From: Candidatus Bipolaricaulota bacterium
GTDB lineage: Bacteria; Bipolaricaulota; Bipolaricaulia; UBA7950; UBA9294
Reading direction: 5' to 3'
DNA length: 5,236 bases
Assembly: GCA_021129875.1 (NCBI GenBank)
Contig: JAJOKK010000054.1
Location: 1 to 5,236, forward strand
In this document: positions 1-5,196 of the stretch, one piece after another
Position numbering within the stretch: the first letter of the stretch is position 1
How the letters are laid out: every line of letters begins with the position of its first letter
The notes under the pieces: generated by a model
What the model was told of the DNA's origin: nothing
Seen by the model: the letters and a program-made list of their open reading frames with translations, nothing else
Databases searched by the model: none
Program-made: the position numbers and the translations under genes

Positions 1-179
1 GCAAGTCTGCACCCCCCCCTCCCTCGATGGGAGGGGCAAGGGGAGGGGAGGTGCGGAGCCTCTCAGCCTGGTGGATGCGCGACGCAGGGAGAAAACTCAC
101 GACGAGCAGGATCGAAAACTTCCACCTACCCACTCAAAACGCCGAAGAGCCAAAAAACGGGATCGCAGCGCGTGTTCGC
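1..179. other. Intergenic region downstream of fmt, no convincing gene
   Basis: No reading frame here has both a ribosome binding site and a recognisable protein. Apart from the C/G-tract element, it holds a 6-bp pairing GGTGGA (70-75) with TCCACC (121-126) that encloses a small TGCG-CGA-CGCA hairpin (76-86). On the minus strand there is a run of six T (positions 157 to 152) about 23 nt after the fmt stop. The stem before that run is only AGCG/CGCT (167-170 with 177-180) and sits 9 nt away, so it is a poor intrinsic terminator. Confidence 0.5.
16..48. repeat. C-tract/G-tract inverted repeat with G-quadruplex potential
   Basis: CCCCTCCC at 16-23 pairs perfectly with GGGAGGGG at 29-36 across a 5-nt loop (8 bp, all but one pair G-C). 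GGGAGGGG occurs again at 41-48, so the same C-tract could instead fold onto the second copy. The plus strand from 29 to 48 also has four G-runs (29-31, 33-36, 40-43, 45-48) separated by 1, 3 and 1 nt, which meets the usual G-quadruplex pattern. It lies about 130 bp beyond the fmt stop on the strand opposite to fmt. It may slow or end transcription from the def-fmt operon, but no T-run follows the hairpin on either strand, so it is not a standard intrinsic terminator. The repeats are seen directly; any function is inferred. Confidence 0.6.
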
Positions 180-1103
180 TTAGCTAAAGCGTCCGTCGCC
201 GCGCAGACCGTTTAAAAAATCGCGTCCACCGGTGCGTAGACGGCACTCACGCTGGATCTCGGTGATCTCGATCAGTTCGTCCCCTGTAGCAATGAGGAGG
301 CGGCCGGTCTCTTGCAGGGTGATCTCGCCGGAGAGTGTATCGCCACAACCGATCCCGGTCAGAGTGGTCCGATGCACCTTTATCCACTCATCTTTTAAGC
401 GGGTGAATGCGCCGGGACAGGGGTTCATCCCCCGGATCCTGTTGTGGATCGTATGTGCTGCCTGCGTCCAGTCGATCCTCCCGTCTTCGCGGCGGAGTTT
501 TGGGGCGAGCGAGGCTACGCTGTCATCCTGTTCGATCGGTTGCAGGGTCGCGCTTTCGATTCCGCTCAACGTCTCCAGGATCAGTTCCGCCCCAAGCTCT
601 GCCAGACGGTCGTGCAGTTCACCTGCTGTCTCGTCCTTCCCGATCGCAAGCGTCTTTTGGAGGAGGATCTTCCCGGTATCCACCCGCTGATTGATCAGGA
701 AGGTGGTGTTCCCAGTCTCCACTTCGCCGTTGATGATCGCCCAGTTGATCGGCGCGGCCCCACGGTACGCAGGGAGGAGGGAGGCGTGGATGTTGATCGC
801 CCCGTAGCGGGGGAGGGAAAAGACCTCTTTGCGTAAGATCTGGCCGTAGGAGGCAGCGACGATCGCTTCGGGAGCGGCGGCGCGCAGGGCGTTTAGTCCG
901 GCGGGTTTGTTGATGCACTCCGGCTGGGCGAGTTTGAGTTCACACTCGCTTGCCGCAACCTTAACCGCAGACGGACGCATCTCGCGCCTCCGACCGGCCG
1001 GTCGATCCGGTTGGGTGACAACGAGCACGACATCATGAGCCTCAGAGAGCGCTCTGAGCGCCGGGCAGGCGAACGCCGATGTGCCGAGGAAGACGAGCCT
1101 CAT
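180..1103 (-). CDS. fmt: Methionyl-tRNA formyltransferase
   Basis: This 307-residue cytoplasmic enzyme transfers the formyl group of 10-formyl-tetrahydrofolate to Met-tRNA(fMet), making the bacterial initiator tRNA. Residues 1 to about 190 are the Rossmann-like formyltransferase domain, with TQPDRPAGR at 30-38 and the signature SLLPAYRGAAPI at 108-119. The catalytic residues of the family are visible as N104 and H106 (in INIH) and D142 (in VDTG). From about 203 follows the C-terminal OB-like tRNA-binding domain, with RIDW and then NPCPGA. Family members are typically about 315 residues, so this one is complete. The stretch TTFLINQRVDTGKILLQ resembles Bacteroidota-type Fmt more than the E. coli form. 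The ATG overlaps the def stop as ATGA, and AGGAG (1112-1116, complement) lies 8 nt upstream, which supports the start and suggests translational coupling. The stop is TAA. Confidence 0.97.
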   Translation of the reverse strand: MRLVFLGTSAFACPALRALSEAHDVVLVVTQPDRPAGRRREMRPSAVKVAASECELKLAQPECINKPAGLNALRAAAPEAIVAASYGQILRKEVFSLPRYGAINIHASLLPAYRGAAPINWAIINGEVETGNTTFLINQRVDTGKILLQKTLAIGKDETAGELHDRLAELGAELILETLSGIESATLQPIEQDDSVASLAPKLRREDGRIDWTQAAHTIHNRIRGMNPCPGAFTRLKDEWIKVHRTTLTGIGCGDTLSGEITLQETGRLLIATGDELIEITEIQRECRLRTGGRDFLNGLRGDGRFS

Positions 1104-1597
1104 TCGGTCTTCTCCTGCTGTTTGTGGTTATATTCGTTGAGCAGGCTGCGTCGCTCGGCAGGGCTGAGATAGTCGATGAATAGGACGCCGTTCAGGTGAT
1201 CGATTTCATGCTGTATCGCCCGGGCCAGCAACCCCTCGCCTTCGATATCGACCGTCTTCTCATCGAGAGTGACCCCGCGCAGGTGCACCCGCAGCTTCCG
1301 GTCGACCGCCGCATCAACCCCGGGGATGCTCAGGCACCCCTCCGCGATCGTTACCGACTCCTCTGAGGTCTCGACGATCTCGGGGTTCACCAGGACGTGA
1401 AACTCGTCGTTAAGGTCAAGGACGATGATCCGCTTGGAGACGCCGATCTGAGGGGCGGCGATCCCGACCCCGTTGGCGCGGAGCATCGCTTCCACCATCT
1501 TCTCGGCGATCCGCTTCGTCTCAGAATCGATCTTTGTCACGCGGGCGGCCTTACGACGGAGGACTGAATCCCCGTAAGTCCTGATCTCTGTCCCCAT
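1100..1597 (-). CDS. def: Peptide deformylase
   Basis: This metalloenzyme removes the N-formyl group from nascent proteins at the ribosome exit, the reverse side of the formylation carried out by the fmt product. Starting at 1597 it is 165 residues, normal for type 1 bacterial deformylases. All three family motifs are intact: GVGIAAPQIG (43-52, with Q50), EGCLSIPG (86-93, metal ligand C88) and QHEIDHLNG (129-137, metal ligands H130 and H134, general base E131). The frame extends upstream to 1645, but I chose the ATG at 1597 because MGTEIRTYGDSVLR matches the usual deformylase N-terminus, GGAGG lies 8 nt upstream, and the extra 16 codons would cover the promoter. The stop TGA overlaps the fmt ATG, so def and fmt form one transcription unit. 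Confidence 0.97.
   Translation of the reverse strand: MGTEIRTYGDSVLRRKAARVTKIDSETKRIAEKMVEAMLRANGVGIAAPQIGVSKRIIVLDLNDEFHVLVNPEIVETSEESVTIAEGCLSIPGVDAAVDRKLRVHLRGVTLDEKTVDIEGEGLLARAIQHEIDHLNGVLFIDYLSPAERRSLLNEYNHKQQEKTE
1112..1116 (-). promoter_or_regulatory. Ribosome binding site of fmt, inside def
   Basis: AGGAG on the minus strand sits 8 nt before the fmt ATG (1103-1101), within the last codons of def. It fixes the fmt start and allows fresh initiation in addition to re-initiation at the ATGA overlap. Confidence 0.75.
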
Positions 1598-1605
1598 CTC
1601 TCTTG

Positions 1606-1610
1606 CCTCC
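1606..1610 (-). promoter_or_regulatory. Ribosome binding site of def
   Basis: GGAGG on the minus strand, 8 nt before the ATG at 1597. It decides the def start in favour of 1597 over the longer frame. It overlaps the proposed recG -35 element (1603-1608) on the other strand. Confidence 0.8.
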
Positions 1611-1621
1611 GATAGCAACTG

Positions 1622-1627
1622 ATTATA
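1622..1627 (-). promoter_or_regulatory. -10 element of the def-fmt promoter
   Basis: The minus strand reads TATAAT, a perfect sigma-70 -10 hexamer, at 1627 to 1622. Transcription starting about 7 nt on would give a leader of roughly 16-18 nt carrying the GGAGG site. No good -35 is visible at 16-18 bp spacing, which would fall inside the first recG codons. A GTGACA at 1645-1640 is only 12 bp away, too close to be used with this -10. Confidence 0.6.
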
Positions 1628-1638
1628 TAGTAACCGAT

Positions 1639-3909
1639 ATGTCACAGGAGAACGACGATAAGACGATCTTGACCGGGAAGGTCCTTAACATCGAGAGTGC
1701 ACGCGGCTACAGCGATAACGCGACCACCTGCGGGCTGGAAGAGTTCATCCGGCTCAACCTTCCAGGCGCTCTCGCGATTGTCGCCGAGTATGCCCGGAAA
1801 GATCGCTTCGGACGTCAACAAGTCGTCTCCCTCCTCTTCGATTTCCTAGCAGGAGCAGACGTGACCCCTCCTGCCAAGGCTGGCGCCTTCGAGGACCTCC
1901 TGCTCCAGATCCGCTACGCAAAGGGGGTGGGGGCGAAGCGCGTTGCGCGGCTGAACAAGCTTGGAATCAACACGATCGAGGACCTTCTCACCTACCTCCC
2001 CCGCCGCCTCGAGGATCGATCGCGTTTCTCCCAAATCGGGCAGCTGCGCCATGGGCAGGAAGTCTGTGTGCGAGGGAAGGTCGTCGCTGTCGATCAGCGC
2101 CGCATAAACAAACGTACCACGGTAGTGCGGGCGACGATAGAGGACGGGACCGGCTTCCTCTACCCTGTCTGGTTCAACCAGCCATGGATCGCCGAGCAAC
2201 TCCACCGCGGAGCCGAGATCGACGTTTTCGGGAAGGTGGAACAGAGTTACGGGCAACTGCGGATGAACTCCCCAGTATGGGAGAAGGCGGGGGAGAAGGC
2301 AGAGACAGGGAGACTTGTTCCGATCTACCCGGCTACGGAAGGGGTGAGCGACCGCTTCCTCCGCACCCTGATCCTCCGCAACCTAGAGGCGTACGGCGGC
2401 GCATTCCGCGAAGTCATCCCCGACCGCGTGAAAGGTGAGTACGGCCTGCTCTCCAAGGACGCCGCCGTCCGTATGCTTCACTTCCCCACAGATCCGAATG
2501 AGTTCGAACGGGCCCGCCGCAGTCTCGCCTTTGAGGAGATATTTCTCCTTCAACTCGGGATGGCGCAGACGTCCCTCACCGGCCAGGGACGATCGCATGC
2601 CGATTCCGGAAAGCTCGTTGATTCATTCCTCGCCCACCTTCCCTTCTCCCTCACCGCAGCCCAGCAGAGTGTTTTGCGGGAGATCCTTGCCGACCTACGT
2701 GCGTCGCTCCGGATGATGCGCCTGCTGCAAGGGGACGTCGGATCCGGAAAGACAATCGTCGCCCTGATCGCCGCGCTCGCCGCGATCGACGCTGGGTATC
2801 AAGCTGCGTTCATGGTCCCCACAGAGATCCTTGCCGAACAGCACGTTTCCCGGCTACGCCGCTTGCTCGCCGATCTTCCCGTCCGCATCGCCGTTCTTAC
2901 CGGGACGACGAAGGATAAGACCGCGGTGAAAGAGAACCTGGCCGCTGGGGAGATCGATCTCCTTGTGGGAACACACGCCCTAATCCAGGAGGACGTCGCT
3001 TTCTGTGCGTTGGGCTTGGTGATCATCGATGAACAGCATCGCTTCGGCGTGGTTCAGCGTTCGCTGATCGAGGAGAAGGGAGAAGCGGTCGATATCCTGG
3101 TGATGAGCGCAACCCCGATCCCCCGTACAATCGCCCTCACCTTATACGGGGAGTTCGACATCTCATTGATCAAGGAGATGCCGCTGGGGGAGAAAGCGGT
3201 CCACACCGTGTGGCTGGCGGAGAACCGTCGGGCCGAAGTCTACGCAGAGGTAGAACGACTCCTCGTGGCGGGGAGCAAAGGGTACGTCGTCCTCCCGCTG
3301 GTTGAGGAGTCGGAGAAGCTCGACCTGAAAGCGGCGACTCAGGTTGCAGAGGAACTCTCTGCAGCCTTCGCCGCAAGCGGGGTTGGGCTGATCCACGGGC
3401 GGCTGCCGGCTCGGGAGAAGAGCGCCGCCATGGAGGCATTCGAGACGGGCGAGATCCGCCTGTTGGTGGCGACAACCGTGATCGAGGTAGGGATCGACGT
3501 CCTCGACGCAGATCTCATGATCATCGAGCACGCGGAACGGTTCGGGCTATCGCAGCTGCACCAACTGCGCGGCCGGATCGGCCGCGCAGGGCAGAAGGCA
3601 ACCTGTTTCGCCATCGCAACAACAAAGAGCGAAGAGGCGACCAGACGCCTCACCGCCTTTACCACCCACCTTGATGGGTTCAAGATCGCCGAGGAAGACT
3701 TTCTGATTCGTGGACCCGGGGACCTATTGGGGACAAAGCAGCACGGGTTCTTGAGTCGACTCCGCGCAGTCGATCTGATCCGCGACCTGGATATAATCGG
3801 CGCGGCGCGGCAGGAAGCACGTAGAATAGCAACAGAGTCGATTTCGCCCGCCCTGGCCGACGAGGTTGAGCGGCGCTTCGGCGAGGTACTCAAGTGGCTG
3901 CACGTCTGA
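1639..3909 (+). CDS. recG: ATP-dependent DNA helicase RecG
   Basis: RecG is a superfamily 2 double-stranded DNA translocase that regresses stalled replication forks and branch-migrates Holliday junctions. From the ATG at 1639 it has 756 residues. Residues 1 to about 90 form an extension absent from E. coli RecG (693 aa) but comparable to the Thermotoga maritima protein, which is also longer. An HhH-like segment YAKGVGAKRVARLNKLGI precedes the OB-fold wedge (about 139-230), which contains VWFNQPW (177-183). Helicase motifs are complete: Walker A GDVGSGKT (365-372), PTEILAEQH, GTHAL, Walker B DEQH (464-467), SATPIPRT (from 490), VATTVIEVGIDV and QLRGRIGRAG (642-651). The RecG-specific TRG region follows with RGPGDLLGTKQ (691-701). 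The frame is open from a TTG at 1603, but that start would cover the promoter. Transcribed divergently from def; the stop is TGA. Confidence 0.96.
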   Translation: MSQENDDKTILTGKVLNIESARGYSDNATTCGLEEFIRLNLPGALAIVAEYARKDRFGRQQVVSLLFDFLAGADVTPPAKAGAFEDLLLQIRYAKGVGAKRVARLNKLGINTIEDLLTYLPRRLEDRSRFSQIGQLRHGQEVCVRGKVVAVDQRRINKRTTVVRATIEDGTGFLYPVWFNQPWIAEQLHRGAEIDVFGKVEQSYGQLRMNSPVWEKAGEKAETGRLVPIYPATEGVSDRFLRTLILRNLEAYGGAFREVIPDRVKGEYGLLSKDAAVRMLHFPTDPNEFERARRSLAFEEIFLLQLGMAQTSLTGQGRSHADSGKLVDSFLAHLPFSLTAAQQSVLREILADLRASLRMMRLLQGDVGSGKTIVALIAALAAIDAGYQAAFMVPTEILAEQHVSRLRRLLADLPVRIAVLTGTTKDKTAVKENLAAGEIDLLVGTHALIQEDVAFCALGLVIIDEQHRFGVVQRSLIEEKGEAVDILVMSATPIPRTIALTLYGEFDISLIKEMPLGEKAVHTVWLAENRRAEVYAEVERLLVAGSKGYVVLPLVEESEKLDLKAATQVAEELSAAFAASGVGLIHGRLPAREKSAAMEAFETGEIRLLVATTVIEVGIDVLDADLMIIEHAERFGLSQLHQLRGRIGRAGQKATCFAIATTKSEEATRRLTAFTTHLDGFKIAEEDFLIRGPGDLLGTKQHGFLSRLRAVDLIRDLDIIGAARQEARRIATESISPALADEVERRFGEVLKWLHV

Positions 3910-3918
3910 GCAGAGGGG

Positions 3919-3934
3919 CCGGCCAAGAGGCCGG
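3919..3934 (+). other. GC-rich hairpin just after recG
   Basis: CCGGCC (3919-3924), AAGA loop, GGCCGG (3929-3934): a perfect 6-bp stem beginning 9 nt after the recG stop. No T-run follows (next bases AGTGATG), so it is not an intrinsic terminator by itself. It could stabilise the recG mRNA 3' end. Confidence 0.45.
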
Positions 3935-3955
3935 AGTGATGAGTAACGAGTGATG
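3935..3955 (+). repeat. Three tandem heptamers
   Basis: AGTGATG, AGTAACG, AGTGATG lie head to tail; units 1 and 3 are identical and unit 2 matches at 5 of 7 positions. The next seven bases, CAGAATG, still end in ATG like the unit. This is a short degenerate array in noncoding DNA directly after the recG hairpin. Confidence 0.55.
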
Positions 3956-3970
3956 CAGAATGTTCAAGCC

Positions 3971-4021
3971 GTGGTTCTAGGTCTACCCTGCATAATTACT
4001 GTGCAGGGCCTGCCACATTTT
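3971..4021 (+). terminator. Composite hairpin with T4 tail, possible recG terminator
   Basis: Three paired segments stack in register: GTGG (3971-3974) with CCAC (4013-4016), AGG (3979-3981) with CCT (4009-4011), and CCCTGCA (3986-3992) with TGCAGGG (4002-4008). The loop is 9 nt and the bulges lie mainly on the 5' side. The bases after it are ATTTTAG, a weak T-tract, on the recG-sense strand only. It could end recG transcription before the convergent sigma gene. The 5' bulges and short T-run make it weaker than a classical terminator; a structured RNA is the alternative. Confidence 0.4.
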
Positions 4022-4079
4022 AGCCCGTATGGGTTTACTGAATGCTTACCAATCCTGTTTTCCCTGCCGTGATTGATCT

Positions 4080-4098
4080 TGCCGTAACTGGTGCGGCA
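4080..4098. other. Hairpin downstream of the sigma factor gene
   Basis: TGCCGTA (4080-4086) pairs with TGCGGCA (4092-4098) over a 5-nt loop: 7 bp with one G-T wobble on the plus strand. It begins about 30 nt past the sigma gene stop on the minus strand. No T-run follows on the minus strand, so any termination role is uncertain. The first arm belongs to an imperfect 15-bp direct repeat (4065-4079 and 4080-4094, both starting TGCCGT). Confidence 0.35.
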
Positions 4099-4127
4099 GC
4101 CCCCTATACTCCAGGGAACAAGGCCTT

Positions 4128-5009
4128 CTAGTCGTTCAGCAGGCCACGGTAGAAATCGAGTGCGCGGTGACCCCAGTTTTCGGTGATACGGTTCAACCCC
4201 TGTCGTACAAGTTGACGTGCTCTCTCGCGACTGATCTCCATTCTTCTCCCAACATCGGCAAAACTGTACGGATGGCCGTCATCGATCCCGTAATGCAGAC
4301 GGAGGGCGCGTGCCTGCTGGACGGAGAGCGTATCGAGTACCTGTTCCAGTTCATAGCGGAACAGGAGACGGAGCGCTTCCCGTTCCGGGGAGAGAGAGGT
4401 CTCATCCTCGATCAGCTCGTCCAGTCGCTCATCACTATCGCGACCGACGGTTATGTCGAGCGAGACGATCTCGTTGACCTGCCGTTCGATTTTTCGTAGC
4501 CGGTCGCTTGAGACGCCCAGAGAGCGGGTGATCTCCTCATCGTCGAGCCGCCCGTCACGGGCGAGGGCGCGTATCTGCTCGAGCCGTCGTATAGCGCGGA
4601 AGAGGTAGTCGGGAATGCGGATCATCCGTGAGTAGTTGGTGATCGCGGCGAGGATCGCCCGGCGGATCCACCACGCGGAGTACGTGCTGAGTTTGTAGCC
4701 ACGTTCGATATCGAAGCGCTCGATCGCTTCGATAAGGCCGATGTTCCCCTCCTGGATCAGGTCGATAAGCGGGAGGCCTGTCTCGGAATACTCCCGGGCT
4801 ATCTTCACCACCAAGCGGAGGTTGGAGGTAATCAGCTTCTCGCGTGCTCCAACCACGCCGGCGGTCATTGCCTGTGCCAGTTCATACTCCTCATCACGCT
4901 CGAGGAGTGGAAAACGCTCGATATCACGGAAGTAGAACTGCAGAATATCTGCAGTCTTAGATCCCCGCTCTCTGTCGGCCGTCGTCGTCTCCCGTGTGCT
5001 CTCATTCAT
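4128..5009 (-). CDS. Sigma-70 family RNA polymerase sigma factor, RpoD/SigA-like
   Basis: This protein directs RNA polymerase to promoters. It is 293 residues from the ATG at 5009, or 297 from a GTG at 5021; numbering here uses the longer form. Region 1.2 (about 24-52) has ADILQFYFRDIERFPLL. Region 2 (60-135) has NLRLVVKIAREY, the core-binding IDLIQEGNIGL and WWIR. Region 3 with DELIEDE runs to about 210, and region 4 spans about 215-280. The -35 helix SRERARQ (264-270) keeps the E. coli RpoD R584, E585, R588 and Q589 equivalents. The tail FYRGLLND resembles the RpoD end LRSFLDD. Region 1.1 and the long nonconserved region are absent. At -10-reading positions it has R121, L124 and L111 where RpoD has Q437, T440 and F427. 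It may be a short primary sigma or, more likely, a group 2 alternative sigma. It converges with recG. Confidence 0.93.
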   Translation of the reverse strand: MNESTRETTTADRERGSKTADILQFYFRDIERFPLLERDEEYELAQAMTAGVVGAREKLITSNLRLVVKIAREYSETGLPLIDLIQEGNIGLIEAIERFDIERGYKLSTYSAWWIRRAILAAITNYSRMIRIPDYLFRAIRRLEQIRALARDGRLDDEEITRSLGVSSDRLRKIERQVNEIVSLDITVGRDSDERLDELIEDETSLSPEREALRLLFRYELEQVLDTLSVQQARALRLHYGIDDGHPYSFADVGRRMEISRERARQLVRQGLNRITENWGHRALDFYRGLLND

Positions 5010-5017
5010 CGTATTGT

Positions 5018-5022
5018 TCACC
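5018..5022 (-). promoter_or_regulatory. Possible ribosome binding site of the sigma gene
   Basis: GGTGA on the minus strand, 8 nt before the ATG at 5009, matches part of the extended Shine-Dalgarno sequence AGGAGGTGA. It favours the ATG over the GTG at 5021, which lies inside this motif and has no site of its own. Confidence 0.45.
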
Positions 5023-5024
5023 GG

Positions 5025-5035
5025 GTAAACTTTAC
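5025..5035. promoter_or_regulatory. Palindrome GTAAA-C-TTTAC, candidate operator
   Basis: A perfect 5+1+5 inverted repeat lies 15 bp before the ATG of the sigma gene. On the minus strand it includes TAAAGT (5034-5029), a possible -10 placed 7 nt before the GTG at 5021, with TTGCAG (5058-5053) 18 bp upstream as a -35. A bound regulator here would block that promoter or its transcript start. The palindrome is seen; the operator role is inferred. Confidence 0.35.
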
Positions 5036-5065
5036 GGGAAGAACCAGGGGATCTGCAAGTCGTAA

Positions 5066-5071
5066 ATTATC
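5066..5071 (-). promoter_or_regulatory. Candidate upstream -10 of the sigma gene
   Basis: The minus strand reads GATAAT (5 of 6 to TATAAT) inside an AT-rich patch at about 5061-5083 that stands out from its GC-rich surroundings. It would give a leader of about 50 nt before the ATG at 5009. No convincing -35 is visible at 16-18 bp; TTCCCT at 19 bp is poor. Confidence 0.4.
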
Positions 5072-5104
5072 AAAAAGTATTCGAAAGGGGAGGGAAGATC
5101 GCTT

Positions 5105-5128
5105 TGCTTCCTAGGCACCAGCGAAGCA
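5105..5128. other. Inverted repeat in the divergent intergenic region
   Basis: TGCTTC (5105-5110) pairs with GAAGCA (5123-5128) over 12 nt. A second pair, TCTATC (5134-5139) with GATAGA (5155-5160), follows over 15 nt. Between and after them the word TAGGCA occurs three times (5112-5117, 5142-5147, 5164-5169). Together they could form leader-RNA structure or regulator sites for the gene starting at 5197. I do not recognise a known riboswitch. Confidence 0.3.
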
Positions 5129-5196
5129 GCCTGTCTATCGTTAGGCAGAGCACAGATAGATCTTAGGCAATCCCGGAGGCAAGGTGGAATTTGTCA

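Larger units (their letters stand above)
1603..1631 (+). promoter_or_regulatory. Proposed recG promoter, leaderless
   Basis: TTGCCT (1603-1608, 4 of 6 to TTGACA) is followed by exactly 17 bp and then TATAGT (1626-1631, 5 of 6 to TATAAT). Only 7 nt (1632-1638) separate this -10 from the recG ATG at 1639, so transcription would begin at or next to the A of the start codon. No Shine-Dalgarno sequence precedes that ATG. The -10 overlaps the def -10 on the other strand by two bases (1626-1627). Confidence 0.55.

Noticed and set aside
1..100. Minus-strand frame from a GTG at 100 open to the window edge (33 codons)
   Set aside because: No Shine-Dalgarno sequence or promoter, low-complexity Pro/Gly content from the C/G tracts. 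Cannot be excluded without sequence to the left.
152..180. Run of six T on the minus strand after fmt as an intrinsic terminator
   Set aside because: The only stem upstream is 4 bp and 9 nt away from the T-run, too weak for a confident call.
27..215. Plus-strand 62-codon frame beginning in the G-tract
   Set aside because: No ribosome binding site, composition dictated by the G-rich repeat, and its 3' end lies antisense to the conserved fmt C-terminus.
232..836. Several plus-strand frames opposite fmt
   Set aside because: They are antisense shadows of the conserved fmt sequence with no ribosome binding sites or recognisable domains.
3953..4072. Plus-strand 39-codon frame in the recG-sigma spacer (begins MQNVQAVVLG)
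   Set aside because: No ribosome binding site, its start lies within the heptamer repeat, codon use differs from neighbours, and most of it is the composite hairpin. I recognise no family.
5120..5150. GAAGCAGCC and AGGCAGA words reminiscent of SRP (4.5S) RNA
   Set aside because: The diagnostic GGTCAGGTCCGGAAGG-type core is absent and the flanks do not fold into the SRP helix 8 stem.
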